Shown: positions 1-11,640, counted from the stretch's first letter. The stretch is DNA of 64,000 nt from Chamaecrista fasciculata (GCA_003254925.1 QANZ01013992.1:51652-115651); one strand, 5' to 3'. The notes: a model not told the origin generated them from the sequence alone. Program-made: numbers and translations.

Positions 1-687
1 TGTTTCTGCAGTGTCTCCTATTGATTATCAATCAATGGGTGCTTAAAATTAAAAAATAATTAATACAGGTAGCTTGATTCTTTGTGTTATACTAAAATGT
101 AATAAATAATGAATTTTAGTGCTGTGTGTTCCAAGAACAATATCACTATTATTGAAAAGTATTTTATCCCATTTAACTTCCATTTCCAATAACTACTAAT
201 TGTCATTGCAAATATTTTAACTCTATTCTACACCACAAGGAAGCTTTACTAGAGGAGTACTTGCACTACCACAAGACAAAGATGAAATATAGCCTCTATT
301 TTAATATTATGAGACATTTCTGATCTTTTTAATTGAATCTCTCTAATTAAATGGGAAATTCAATTCATAGTTTAGTCAATTTGTGATAAAAATATTTACT
401 CATGTTAAATCTACTAAACAGCATGGATGGAAAATATGTCTTGACTGTAGGAGAAGATGATTTAGTTCAAGTTTATAGCGTAGAAGAGAAGTCTCACCTT
501 AAGGTGAGATCAATGATGTTGAATATGAGTGTTCTTATTATTCAGTTGTCTAATACATTTTATATATCTTTGCTTGAGTGTTGTCATATTGAATATGAGT
601 GTTGATTTTCAAGTTAAGTTGTGAAGATTCCCAATGATGTAAATTGTCAGGAAAAAAACCCGTGCGAACGCACGGGTCTCATACTAG
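1..687 (+). mobile_element. 3' part of a Helitron
   Basis: The right end is a textbook Helitron 3' terminus: a perfect 8-bp stem hairpin (CCCGTGCG-AA-CGCACGGG, 659-676), then 7 bases, then CTAG at 684-687, followed by a host T. Helitrons move by rolling-circle replication, end in CTRR and insert between A and T. The 5' TC end is not recognisable and may lie left of the window. Exon-like pieces inside (422-503, perhaps 1-40) suggest captured host sequence. I am confident in the 3' end, less so in the extent. Confidence 0.72.
422..503 (+). pseudogene. WD40-repeat gene exon fragment (WDR20/creC-like)
   Basis: The frame from 423 reads MDGKYVLTVGEDDLVQVYS, matching the WD repeat of plant WDR20/creC-like transducin proteins, where the usual sequence is DGKY(I/V)LTGGEDDLVQVWS. 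The Gly-to-Val and Trp-to-Tyr changes hit conserved positions. The piece is preceded by AAACAG (possible acceptor at 421) and ends at AAG|GTGAGA, a good splice donor at 504, so it looks like one exon copied with its introns. No neighbouring exons of the same gene are readable. It lies about 160 bp upstream of a Helitron 3' end in the same orientation, which fits transposon capture of genomic DNA. Confidence 0.6.
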
Positions 688-699
688 TTATAATTAGTA

Positions 700-1854
700 A
701 CCCAATTGATTCTACACTCATTTAATTGATTACTTAGAGATACCATATAATCAAATTAATTGCATTTTCAAATTCGTCAATTGTAGTTAGGAAAATATAT
801 AAATTATTATATAAACAAATTACAAATTAATATAAAAATTAATTTTATACTCCATTTATAATTTTATGAAGTAACATGCATTGCTTGTTAATTACGTGAA
901 TTTATAAATTTGGGCCTAAAATAACCCCTTAACCCTAGTCATGGTAATTAATCGATAATAATCAACTCCAAAAATCATGATTGTTATTTCCAATCATGCT
1001 TGTAGGATTACTATAAATGGAGTCAATTAACAATTTTGTGAATCAAACTATTATAATGACGCAAAATTATTTTTTATTTAAGTTAATTTTACAATTTCCA
1101 CATGGCAGTACGTATACAATTTTAAGCTAAATTCCATATGGCATGCAATTAGTGGTATCAAATATGCCATATAGGAGACACGTCATGGACACGCATTAGT
1201 CATTTCAAATTAGTTGGTGGGCCCCATGCCACGTAGGAGCCATGTGGCATGATTTGAGACTTGCTTCTCCTTATTATATCTTAGAGAATAGATATAGAAT
1301 AAAAAATTGTGTAGTGTTTTTTTTTGTCCCAATGTTCTTTTATTTGTTTTATCAAAATATATAATTGAATTCAAAATAATTTTTGTTAAGATACAATCTT
1401 CTTCTATACCTGTTATAACATTTTTAAAAAAAAAGTAAAAAAATTGAAAAAGTTTTATGTTCACATTTGTTGGCAGTCTAGTCCTCAAACTATGAGATAA
1501 GTTCATTTTGGTCATCAAAATATTTGTTATATTTTCGAGTCTGAACGTCAATTCAATCCCTCTTTTTTTCTAAAATATATCTGACGAAGATTTTTGAAAA
1601 AATTGAAAAGAGTTAAAACTATTTCTCGTTCTGTTTTGTTTATCAAACTATGAGATTAGTTAAAACTATTTCCATGTTATTTGCATTCTGGTCCCCAAAC
1701 TATTGTTTGTTATTTTTTTTGTCATTGAATTTCATAAATAAACCCGATTATTGATAGTTACGATTTTCTATGGGCCCCGAGTTATAATTTACACATCTTA
1801 AGGACTGATTATTGGATCAATACAAATTTATGGACCAAATTGTATTCTTAAAAT
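700..1854. other. AT-rich intergenic DNA
   Basis: No coding sequence is supported. A short palindrome-rich patch at about 1090-1250 repeats the words CACATGGCA, CCATGTGGCAT and CCACGTAGGAG. From about 1470 there are degenerate 'tggtccccaaacta' motifs of the foldback MITE type seen elsewhere in the window. Confidence 0.5.
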
Positions 1855-1861
1855 AATTTTA

Positions 1862-2245
1862 TTGTTATTTTCATTTTGGTCCATCATCTCATCCAATGAG
1901 ATGGAACAAAAACTCATCATCCAAAAATATCTCATCTTCACGCTTTCCAAGATTATCTCATCTCAATATCATTCCAATCAAACCACACTCAAACGTCTAT
2001 CATCTCATCTCATTATTTCCTACCATTTCTACCCCTATACAAATTAAAAAAATCTATAAACCTATTTCAACCAACCACAATCATTACATACTCTTTTATA
2101 TAATTTCACACCCTATTTAACATCATTTTCTCTCAAATCATCCAAACACCAATTCATCATTTTCATCTCATCTAGTCTCATCATCATCTCATCTCATCCA
2201 CTTGGATGAGATTGGATGACATTTTGGAGCTCCCAAATAGGCCCT
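1862..2245. repeat. Probable hAT-type MITE relic
   Basis: The block is rich in CATCTCAT words and its right edge (GGAGCTCCCAAATAGGCCC) resembles the end of hAT MITEs whose other end reads GGGCCTATTTGGGAGC. The internal words CATTTCTACCCCTATACAA and CAACCACAATCATTACATAC recur at 40436-40502 inside another element. The left boundary and target duplication are not resolved. Confidence 0.45.
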
Positions 2246-2743
2246 TATCTTTCTTCTTCTTATAATTTTTAGTCTTATAAATTTTTCAAAAGTTTCATTT
2301 TTTAGTTTTAATGACGGAATGTGATCATATCTCTGTCATTTTAAACTTAAATACGACAAATTTGGAGTTACATATTACATTTAACAAGTCATTTCTTTGT
2401 CCAATTAAGGTCATAAGTGAATAAGGTCAAATTAAACAAAGTGAATCAATCATTTCCTAGTTAAATGAGCAAAGTTGATCATATCATTTTCATTTCATAT
2501 CCAAATACGATAAGTTCAATACTACAAGTTACTCTTTAAAAGACTATGTTTTTTGTCAAGTTGATATGGTCAATAAATGAGGTCAAATCACATTTAAAGG
2601 GAATTTGAATCAATTTTTCATAATTTTTTTATTTTTCAGCTCAAACTCACTTTTGAGTCTCAATTTACTTTTTAGCCTCAACTCCATTTTAATCATTAAA
2701 CAAGTATCTCAATTTTGAAGTCCAATTTAATTATATTTTCTAA

Positions 2744-3281
2744 GGTTAAAGGTTCATTTTGGTCCTAAATGTATGCCCTAATGTTCATTTTGGTCCATTA
2801 TGTTTCAAAATGTTCAAATTGGTCCTAAATGTTGGCAAAATGTTTCATTTTGGTCCAAACTATTGAATATGACTCGTTTCAAGTTCAAACGTGATGAGTT
2901 TAGAGATACATATTGTTCTCAAAGAGTACTTTCTCTATCCAATTGGGATCATCAGCCAAAGAGGTCAAATCAGTCCTACAAGTAGACTACTTGTTTTATG
3001 GTCAAACAAGTAAAGTTGATCATATCTTTTTCGTTTCAAATTCGAATGTGACGAATTCAGAGCTACGAGTTCCTCTTAACAAGTCCTTTGAACTAGAAAT
3101 GAGAGACGAGAGAAATATGACCAAATTCAATAATTTAAGACCAAAATGAAACATTTTACTAACATTTAGGACCAAAATGAAACATTTTGCTAACATTTAG
3201 GACCAATTTGAACATTTTGAACCATAATGGACCAAAATGAACATTAGGGCATAAATTTAGGACCAAAATGAACCTTTAGCC
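2744..3281. mobile_element. Foldback MULE-type MITE with 10-bp TSD
   Basis: The element is bounded by identical TATTTTCTAA copies (2734-2743 and 3282-3291). Its arms are inverted repeats of about 110 bp starting GG(T/C)TAAAGGTTCATTTTGG. A 9-11 bp target duplication with long TIRs is typical of Mutator-like elements. No transposase is present. The interior words 'cgtagctct' and 'gaacttgaaa' recur in many other places in this window. Confidence 0.82.
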
Positions 3282-3291
3282 TATTTTCTAA

Positions 3292-4320
3292 TAGAAAAAT
3301 AATTGTCAAAAGTTCCATAGTTCTAAACTCATTACATTTAATTTAATAATTCAAGATGAAAAATAAAACTTTTAAAAAACTGGCGGGATAAAAATTAAAA
3401 AAAAAAAACAGAAACCATTCAAGCTAACCACAATTTAAAAAAAAAACAGTGCTTTGGAATAGCCAAACAGGAGGAACTTCATATACCATTCAGAGGGAGA
3501 TGTCTTCTTTCTTTCTCGATGCAAAAGCGTTTTGATATTTTAATCATATGTGCACGTAATTGGCTAATTGAGTTTCAAATTCTGTTTTCATTATGTGTGT
3601 ACCAAATTGGGTAATTGAGTTAAAAACTTTAATACTTTCAATTACTTGTGGTTAGCTTCTTCAAATATCTTTACATGAATATAACTTTAATACTTCTAGA
3701 TTTTCAGTTCGTGTGGTTTCTCAGCAGTAGCAACAGAGATTAGATTTTTTTTGGCAAAGATAAAACCATCTTCCATATTCTGTAATTTCTGGTTTCTGTT
3801 GTTTTCTGTAATTTCTACAAAGATAAAACCATCTTCCATACTTCCACATTGATTATTTCCATTTGACAGTCGTGAAATGTCTAATGACTAATATTTTTGC
3901 TTGGTTTTAAGAATAATGTATTTATTAATTGATGCAGAGAACACAACTAATCATCTGTGGGGCTAGTACTATCATCTGGTGTCACTCAAATGTTGTTTAG
4001 TCTATTAGGGTATTTTTGTTTTTGTTTTCCTGAAATTATGTACAAAGCTGAAATTAGCTTTGAATCAGCATTTGTTTATTTTGTTTTCTGATATACTGTT
4101 GTTAAAGTCACTATCACTCATGTATTTAAAGTCACTTTGGTATTGTCCTTTTGGAATGAAGGCTTCTTTTATGCATAAATTGCTGATGGTTTTATATTAC
4201 TATCCTATCAACTTATTTTCTTCGAAGAATGACTACTCTTCAACGTAGTTATATATTTATAAATATGTAGTCTTTTTAATGCTTAATTAATTAGTTTATA
4301 TATATTAATACATATAAGTT
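3292..4320. other. Intergenic or intron-like DNA
   Basis: AT-rich sequence with no readable exon. If the acyl-CoA reductase exon that follows was once part of a longer gene, part of this stretch could be its upstream intron, but no earlier exon could be recognised. Confidence 0.4.
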
Positions 4321-4324
4321 CCAG

Positions 4325-4702
4325 TGGACATAGTAGTTAATGCTGCCATAGCTGCAATTGCAAAGCATGGGATAATAAGTAGTGGTATATCTAATAAGAA
4401 CCTTAATTTGTACCAAATTGGATCATGTGCTATTAATCCAATTAAAGTTGGTGAAGTAGTTGAATATATATATATACATATATGATTACTTCAAATGTTA
4501 TTTATTAATGGACTCAAAAGGGAATGAGATCACCATCCTCAGAGTGAAGCTTTTCAACTGCATTCATGATTTCTCATCACACATCTCAAATCAAATGATG
4601 AACAGAAGCAGTACTGGACTGATATCATCAATGGAGGAAACCACTACTACTCTGGAATTGCAATCTATGAAGAGAGCACAATACTTGTCATTACAATATT
4701 AG
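4325..4702 (+). pseudogene. Fatty acyl-CoA reductase (FAR) exon fragment
   Basis: An open frame of about 126 codons begins after a TTCCAG acceptor (4319-4324). It reads VDIVVNAAIAAIAKHG, then LYQIGSCAINP, then a (TA)n-encoded YIYIYIY stretch, then MDSKGNEI, KLFNCIHDFSSH and MKRAQYLSLQY before TAG. These blocks follow the order of alcohol-forming fatty acyl-CoA reductases: the end of the NAD-binding_4 domain, the 'DSKGKP' linker and the 'AKYLANIY' helix. FAR enzymes reduce very-long-chain acyl-CoA to alcohols for wax, cutin or suberin. The catalytic YxxxK and the NADPH-binding N-terminus are missing, as is the C-terminal FAR domain, so no enzyme can be made. The lack of internal stops suggests recent truncation. 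Confidence 0.72.
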
Positions 4703-5209
4703 TCCAACTGAAAGAATTCACATCTCCCTTGAGGATATGATTGATATACAACCAAAGAATGGAGCCATTCTGCTACAAATCACACGTCCTACATGGTTGT
4801 CTTGAATTTCGACTTCAATTAATTCACTTCCCTATTTGCACTGAATGATGTGGAGCTGAGAATACCAAGATAGTTCACCTAGAAAAAACCCAACCAAATG
4901 ATCAACAAAGTTATTTAATATAGTAATATACATTGAAGAGTAGTGCGCAAGAGCCCTAATTGAGACACAAGTATCTGACAAGAGGCAGTGATTATAATTT
5001 TGAAACCAAATAATTAGATTCAAAGAACATGCATGCATCAAATGAAAAGTTGAAGGACCTAAGTCTGGAGTCATCATCATATACAAACAGGAGGACATAA
5101 GTAACAAGTCATGACTCTCGCAATTTTCAACACTATGACTTAGAAACTAGAAACCCTGTTTGACAAATTCAATCACCAACACCATAAAGGAAAAACAAAG
5201 CAAACCCAC

Positions 5210-5665
5210 TTACAAGGGCCTTCCAATTCCCCCAAGTCTCCTGGCCAACTCAAAATCTTTCTTCATAAGAGTAACACGCTTGGCATGGATTGCACAAAGC
5301 ATTCCATCTTCAAACAAACGAATGAGATGGTGTTCAGCAGCCTCTTGAAGCGCGAGTAAGGCTTCAGGTGTCCAGCGAGTGACTACCGTAGTTAATTCAT
5401 GGGTATACTGTTTGACACATCTGATGAAAGGGGCGGAAGGAATGAGAAGTTGGAAAGTCCTTTGAAAGTGACGGATCTGACGAAGAGCGAGTGCTCCAGA
5501 TTTAGAACGCCTGTGTTTCATTGGCCGCGTCTGAGTTCTTGGTGATTGTACTCCTTCCCCAGCTGCTGCATTTCTTGATCCAGTAGTTGGAGGCGATTTC
5601 GGTGCTGCTGCTACATTTCTTGTACCTCGTTTGCGTGTGGCTGGTAAATGCTTCACTCTAGCCAT
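5210..5665 (-). CDS. CENH3: Centromeric histone H3 (CENH3), intronless copy
   Basis: The 151-residue product starts at [14 protein letters not shown], the usual CENH3 N-terminus. A basic variable tail runs to about residue 57. The histone fold follows: alpha-[17 protein letters not shown] (61-76), the longer CENH3 loop 1 ([12 protein letters not shown], 88-99), alpha-2 [20 protein letters not shown] (101-120), and [20 protein letters not shown] to the end. CENH3 replaces H3 in centromeric nucleosomes and recruits the kinetochore. An in-frame ATG 12 codons upstream exists, but homology favours 5665. Known plant CENH3 genes have several introns; none interrupts this one, and a GC-rich leader with 'aaccctagccgccgcc' precedes it (about 5700-5845), so a retrocopy of a full mRNA is likely. 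No poly(A) tract was found downstream. The end GGIGRPL differs from the usual GG(K/R)G(R/Q)PW. The stop overlaps a donor-like GTAAGT. Reading frame intact; expression unknown. Confidence 0.8.
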   Translation of the reverse strand: MARVKHLPATRKRGTRNVAAAPKSPPTTGSRNAAAGEGVQSPRTQTRPMKHRRSKSGALALRQIRHFQRTFQLLIPSAPFIRCVKQYTHELTTVVTRWTPEALLALQEAAEHHLIRLFEDGMLCAIHAKRVTLMKKDFELARRLGGIGRPL

Positions 5666-5951
5666 TTCAATGAGCAATGAACGAAGCAGTGTTCGGTTCA
5701 CGGTCGTACAGCGTTGACAACGCGGCGAGTAATTTCAGAGAAACAGCGAACGGCGCAACTCGTCAAGCGTTCACGACGCAGCAGCGAGTAGTGGAAGCGG
5801 CAAGCGGCGGCGGAAAGCGGCGGCGGCGGCTAGGGTTCCGACTGATGAAACAAAACTTACAGAAAAAACGAACAGGAGTAAAGGAATACATAAATGGCCT
5901 AACCCAACACATTCAAGCCCATAAGCCCAAATGCATAATAAAATACAATAA

Positions 5952-6831
5952 GGACAAAGTGAAAATGTGATCCTATACCTTTTGTTCAGTTTTCAATTTG
6001 GTCCCGTTTTTTTATTGCACTTTTGATATCATATCTTTGGGTCAGGTCCAATTTGGTCTCATATATTTTTTAGGTCAAAGAGTCATTTTGGTCCTAATTT
6101 TATGCTCTAATGTTCTTTTTGGTCCATTATGTTTTAAAATGTTCAAATTGGTCCTAAATGTTGGTAAAATGTTTCATTTTGGTCCCAAATTATTGAAGAG
6201 GGTCATATTTCTCTCGTCTCTCTCGTTTCAAGTTCAAATGACTTGTTAAGAGGAACTCGTAGCTCTAAATTCGTCGTGTTCGAATTTGAAACGAGAGAGA
6301 TATGATCAATTTTGCTTGTTTGACCATGAAATAAACAGTCTACATTTAAGACTGATTTGACCTCGTTTGTTGACGGCCCCAACTGGATAGAGAAAGTACT
6401 CTTTGAGAACAATACGTAGCTCTAAACTCATCACGTTTGAACTTGAAATGAGACATATTCAATAGTTCGAACTAAAATAAAACATTTTTCTAACATTTAG
6501 GACTAATTTGAACATTTTGAAACATTTAGGACCAAAATGAACCCTTAACCTATTTTTTATGCTATAGATTTGGTTTCATATTTTTAGGTCAAGTGAAGAA
6601 TTGGTCTCATATCTTTGGGTTAGGTACATAATTAGTTTCATATTTTTGAACCAGATGAAACTAACAATGGGACCTTTTTGCAAAAATATGAAACTAATTC
6701 TCCAACTTGACCAAAATATATAAGACCGAATCGGATGCAAATATATGAGATTAAAAATGCAACAAAAAAAAAGAGACACGACCAAATTGAAAACTGAGAA
6801 AAATATATGGTACCAAATTTACACTTTGACC
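5952..6831. mobile_element. MULE-like MITE containing a nested MITE
   Basis: The ends are inverted (GGACAAAGTGAAAATG and, at the right, ...CACTTTGACC). They are flanked by TACAATAA at 5944-5951 and 6832-6839. Inner words such as CAGTTTTCAATTTGGTC also occur in both arms. A second element (6073-6550) is nested inside. It lies just upstream of the CENH3 leader and the SRR1 leader and separates the two divergent genes. Confidence 0.62.
6073..6550. mobile_element. Foldback MULE MITE, nested, 9-bp TSD
   Basis: Perfect 9-bp duplications TATTTTTTA (6064-6072 and 6551-6559) flank 478 bp whose ends read GGTCAAAGAGTCATTTTGG and, inverted, GGTTAAGGGTTCATTTTGG. It is the same family as 2744-3281. Confidence 0.82.
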
Positions 6832-6879
6832 TACAATAAATATGAAATGCCAACATTAAAACAACCTTCTTCTGAGCCA

Positions 6880-8490
6880 TTATCATTCTTTTTTCCCTCT
6901 TCCGTCCTCGCCCATCAAGAAGGACGACCACCGTCAGTCGGCGCTGGCCGCTGCTCATCTCGCCGGAAAAGCATCGGAATTTCGGAGTCCCGTTAGTCTG
7001 TTCGGATAACGCAATGCGTTAATCTGCTTTGCTGCTCTGCAATTCCTCTCCGTTTGGAACCGAGATAGGTATCTTACCCTAACCACCTTTCTTCGTCTTC
7101 TTTGGGTTTCAATGCGCTGATAATATTTCTTGACCGTCGAGCCTTTTCTACCTAGGCATCTTTCAGCTCATGTGTTGGATTTTAAGTGCACTGTGTCCTG
7201 AATTTACTTTTATGACTGAACTAATAGTTTAGTGAAATTATAAGATTTACTCCTTCTAATTGAGACTTAATAGAATAATATGATGTAAAATTTGTTGAAC
7301 TCACACTTGATATAAGAAAATTATATTTGTCGTTTAATATCTTAATTAATATTATCAATTAAAGGACCGGATTGATGTTGTTTTGAGAGACTAAATGTTT
7401 TACTGCACTGTGTTCTTAAACTTTAGAGTTGCTATTAGTGCTTTGTTTCCTTGATTTTAAGCTCGAGTTAATTCATTTAGTTTCTGAAGTTTCCACTTAA
7501 TGCTGATACATTGTGGTAGCCCCAGTTAAGAATTATGTTGTGTTTAGATGAAGTAATTGAAGGGGAGAAGTACTTTTTGGTGGGAATTGAATTACTTTGT
7601 CATAAAATTTTAGTATGTTTTATAAAATAACTGCTTCTAAAATTTATGTTTCTCTCTTAAATTACTTCATCCAAATACAATTTGCACGTGGAAACTTCTC
7701 TTCTGTTAAGGGCTTTAGGCACGCCTTGAAGGTTGTCTTTGTTGTTTTCTACTTGTCTATAAACCATCTCGTACTATTCACACTTACTGTTCTAGTGACT
7801 GGACCTTGGCCGTATATTTTTGTCTATTGTGGCGTTCTTGAACCTTATTTTTCTGGTGAGTCATGTGCTGGCTTCATTGCTGTAGTTTTGGGTATATTTG
7901 TTGACCATTTTGATGTTTTTCTTAGGCTATGTTTCCTTGTGTCACGAGGTTCTGATTTTGTGGCTCCAGTTTTAAGTGCTCCCAAGTGATTTTTAACACT
8001 TTTTCCTCTACTTCCATGGTGCTGTGCATGCTAGTTTTCTTGCCTCATCTTATAGGCTTTCTTTCAAGTGACCTAATGATGTTTTTTCCGTTTCCTATTT
8101 CCATGCGGTTGCACATTCTGGCTTCTTAACCTTGTTTATACTTTCTAATGACCATTCAGCAATTTTATAACTTTATTTCATTATCTGCAATGTCTCGACA
8201 ATATAGTATTAATGTGATTCCTTGGCAATATGTATTTTTTGTAAATGTATTTTCCTTCTTTTCTTAATAGATATGGATTTAATATGTTCAATTTTAGATC
8301 CTGAATATGTACTTTGTTTATTGATGTTGCCTCTTATAACAATATGTCAGTTATTTTATTTTTATGACAGTGATGTTTTAATTTATGGCTTCTTCGATTG
8401 AAATTGACAGTAAATTGATTCAAAAGTCACCACTGCGGTCTAAAGTGTGAAGTAATATATCAGAAACAAGTTACCAACTATTTTCTTTGA
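6880..8490 (+). other. SRR1 leader exon and 1.4-kb leader intron
   Basis: A C/T-rich leader with CGCCGG words (about 6880-7066) ends near a donor at GATAG|GTATCT (about 7067). An acceptor TATCAG precedes 8464, 27 bp before the SRR1 start codon. The stretch between is T-rich without a convincing exon; a 124-codon open run at 7615-7989 is hydrophobic and resembles no known protein. The transcription start is inferred only from base composition. Confidence 0.5.
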
Positions 8491-9324
8491 ATGGCGGCTT
8501 CTGCTAAAACTCTTCCAATTGACAATTGCACTTCAAATGGAGGCTGGACAGTGGTTGTGCCTCGTCTAGGCAGACAAAGAAAAAAAGTCACCAAAACTGA
8601 AATTGTGGAAGAAAAACAAGGCCCATGGGCTCCAACAGATAGCCAGATTGATCCAGGAAGGATCAAAACATTGATGCAGAAATTGGAAAGATGTATGAAT
8701 AAAATTGAGAGCTCTCACTTCTATCATACTTTCCGAGATCAAATCCAAACTTCACCATTTTCTGATAACATCCACAGGGTTCTGGGCTCAGAAACAAAAA
8801 TGAAAATGGTAATTTATGGCATTGGAAGCCTTGAATCGTATGATCCCCCTCGGTTGCAGCTCAGCCTTGCAATATTGATGAAAAGAGATTTTAGCTGGAT
8901 TGGAAACATTGAGGTATTTGATCCTATTCTTTCTGCAACTGAATCTCATGTTTTGGAAGCTCTGGGTTGTTCCGTATTATCTGTAAATGAGCATGGAAGG
9001 CGACAGGCAGTAAAACCGACTATGTTCTTTATGCCACACTGTGAGGCAGTGTTATACAACAATCTCTTGCAGGCAAATTGGAAATTGGATCTGCTGAGTA
9101 ACATGTTACTATTTGGGAACAGCTTTGAAACATATGAGCATGTGTCAGAGTTTAAGAACTCGCCTATTCTGGACTCCTTGGGGCATGTTTTAGCTGGTCG
9201 AAGATTTACAAATGAACTTAGAATCCAAACAATCTCAGATGATTATTATAATGCTTTTCATGACTCAAGTTGGCATTTTTTCAGCCCTGTCCTTGAGGCA
9301 GAGCTACAATTTATGGATTCTTGA
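8491..9324 (+). CDS. SRR1: SRR1-like protein (sensitivity to red light reduced 1)
   Basis: The single coding exon gives 277 residues, close to the usual length of plant SRR1. The N-terminus has the family's GGWTVVVPRLGRQRKK (17-32), a polar linker, then the SRR1 domain: VIYGIGSLESYDPPRLQLSL (107-126), FDPILSATE (143-151), LGCSVLSVNEHGRRQA (158-173) and FFMPHCEAVLYNNLL (179-193). SRR1 acts in phytochrome B signalling and in normal circadian rhythm in Arabidopsis; its biochemistry is not settled and the fold resembles a Rossmann-like domain. The start is chosen because MAAS.. begins right after a leader acceptor and in-frame homology begins soon after. No frame breaks are seen, so it is probably functional. 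Neighbours are unrelated. Confidence 0.9.
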   Translation: MAASAKTLPIDNCTSNGGWTVVVPRLGRQRKKVTKTEIVEEKQGPWAPTDSQIDPGRIKTLMQKLERCMNKIESSHFYHTFRDQIQTSPFSDNIHRVLGSETKMKMVIYGIGSLESYDPPRLQLSLAILMKRDFSWIGNIEVFDPILSATESHVLEALGCSVLSVNEHGRRQAVKPTMFFMPHCEAVLYNNLLQANWKLDLLSNMLLFGNSFETYEHVSEFKNSPILDSLGHVLAGRRFTNELRIQTISDDYYNAFHDSSWHFFSPVLEAELQFMDS

Positions 9325-10650
9325 TGGGGATTAGTGTGATAGATATACATTCATATGAAGGGCATAAAATGATTTGTTGTAAAACAACTTTGGCTTACTA
9401 TTGGCTAAGAATTATTAGAAATCCTACATTCCTATGCCTTATTGTTCTTTCTGTTTTCAAATATATCCCAGATTTGTTTCACTTTCACGACTTGATTCTT
9501 GTGCTATAAGGATTAATCTGGAGAACTTCTGTGTTTGAGCATATCCAACTGCTGAAAGTTATGGTAGGCTATTGTCAACAATTGGATGTGCGTTTAGAGT
9601 AATCTCTAATCACACGAGTCTCGATTATCTGTTATTATTAAAGTTTGGAGAAATTATGGCAAAGGCTTTTTAAATAAAGGCAAAATTCAGAAATAGTTTC
9701 TAGCTGTCGATTCAGAATATTACATTCTTACCAAGTGAAGTTTGGAGAAATTCTAAGGTGTATCTCAAAAATAATGTAGAATTGCTGATTTTTTTAGAAA
9801 GTAATATGCTAAATTCCAATATTTTATAAATAAAATTTTGAGATTATATAAAATTAAGATATCGAAGCACCAATGCTTGATAGTTGATACACCAATTTTA
9901 CTTTAATAAAGATAGTGTCTTTATATGTCAAGTAATGTCACTAAATTTGACATTCAACATATGCAGTTAAGGGCACCAAAGTTTTCCACTAGCTTAGTTT
10001 ATAAAAAATTGATAGAAGTTGATGAGTTTTTACAAGAACTTGTGAAATTTGCAGATTGGACCAATTTAGGGCGTGTTTGGGAACCCTTTTATCATCATCT
10101 CATCTCATTCAAACATCATCTCATCGTGGAATTGAATAAATAATACTATCCTGTTTCCTGTTTTCAAGAAATGTAAAAAAAAAACGTTTCCAATATTTCT
10201 AAAGATTAACTTATGATATTTTACAATTTTATATAAAAATAAACTATTTAATTATGTTGATATTATCATTTAATAATAATTAAATTTAAAAACATAAAAA
10301 TTATAATTATTTAAGTTAACATAATTTAATATCAATAAGAACGACCTTTTTACTTTATAAATCAAAAACATTTCTTAAATCTTAATAATTTAGAAATGAT
10401 ATTATTAAAAAAAAATTAGAAATGAAAATATAATTTTAGAAAAGAAAATATAAAATGAAAACAAAAAATATTTCTTTAAATCAAGCGCTTAACATTTTAA
10501 ATAATACAGGTCTTGTTTAATTTAAATTCATAGTTTCTTCAACAAAATAAAACTAAATAACTACAGTTTCAAAATATATTTTATTTATATCAAAAGATAA
10601 ATAAATAAAAACTTGAATGAAAAATATAACCTTACTTTTCTAAAAAGAAA
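9325..10650. other. SRR1 3' flank and AT-rich intergenic DNA
   Basis: The 3'-UTR of SRR1 probably ends within the first few hundred bases; AATAAA-like words occur near 9673. An open run of 72 codons at 9925-10143 looks protein-like in part (LRAPKFSTSLVYKKLIEVDE) but I do not recognise it, and it runs into a MITE-like edge, GGGCGTGTTTGGGAACCC, at about 10069. The remainder is very AT-rich. Confidence 0.4.
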
Positions 10651-10652
10651 AT

Positions 10653-10969
10653 AGGTCAAAATGTCATTTTTTTTTTAATTTTTGAGTTGGTTGCAATTTA
10701 GCCATTTATCATTTTTTATTGTAATTTTTGTTCTCTAAATTTTTTTAAATGTTTCACTTCTTAGTCTTAACGGCTAAATGTGACTGTATAGCTCTCGTCA
10801 CATTTGAACTCGAAATGAGAGAAATATGATCACATTTAGTCGTTAGCACAAAGAAACGGAACATTTGGGAAATATTGATAAAAATTGTAGCAAAAATGAT
10901 AAAAGATTAGATTACAACTTATCCTAATAATAAAGGACCAAAATTACACTTTGGCCTAAATTTAATCAT
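10653..10969. repeat. Degenerate MULE-like MITE
   Basis: The ends are roughly inverted (AGGTCAAAATGTCATTTTT and ...ACACTTTGGCCT). The interior has the paired words CTCGTCACATTTGAACTCGAAATGAGAG that occur in the window's foldback family. Target duplications are not clear. Confidence 0.4.
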
Positions 10970-11139
10970 GCTTATATTGAAGAGATGTGTAGCGATTTAT
11001 ATATAATTCTTTAGATTTATGTTATAATTTTATACTAATAATTATAACTTTTTAATATTTTTAGGGCCAACGAGGATACTAATTAACTTTTAAAAACTTT
11101 TAAGACCCATTGAGGATACTAATTTTTTAAAAACCAAAA

Positions 11140-11640
11140 CCTTAAATTGGTCCCATTTATATGGGATAGATTTCAAATTGGTCCTAAATATTTCATTTAT
11201 TTTAGATTGGTTCTATATATTTTCTTAATTTTTCAAGTTGGTCACAAATCTACTTTTAGGATGCAATTTAACCCCATTTGTCAATGGTCTCAACTAGATA
11301 GAGAAATAACTCTGAGTTAAAAAATAATTTCAAACTCATTGTATTTGAACTTAAAATGAGAGAAATATAACCAACTTTACTTGTTTGACTGTGAAACAAG
11401 TGAATCACTTTCAAAACTCGATTTGACATCATTTGTTGACAATCCCAACTGGATAAGCAAAATACTCGTCAAAAGCAATCTCGTAGCTCTGTATTCGTCA
11501 CATTTGAACTTGAAATGAGAGAGATATAATTAATCTGAGACTAATTTGAAAAAGTATAAAATAAAGAATCAATTGAAAACAAAAAGCCTAATTCGAAATC
11601 TACCTCAAATATTTGTGATCAATTTAAAGTTTTGAACTTA
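11140..11640. repeat. Degenerate 'ttggtcc' repeat tract
   Basis: Repeated AAATTGGTCC words with the same interior motifs as the foldback MULE MITEs, without resolvable ends. No coding sequence. Confidence 0.4.

Noticed and set aside
7615..7989. 124-codon open frame in the SRR1 leader intron
   Set aside because: T-rich, hydrophobic, no recognised motif, and bounded by the leader splice sites; best explained as intron composition.
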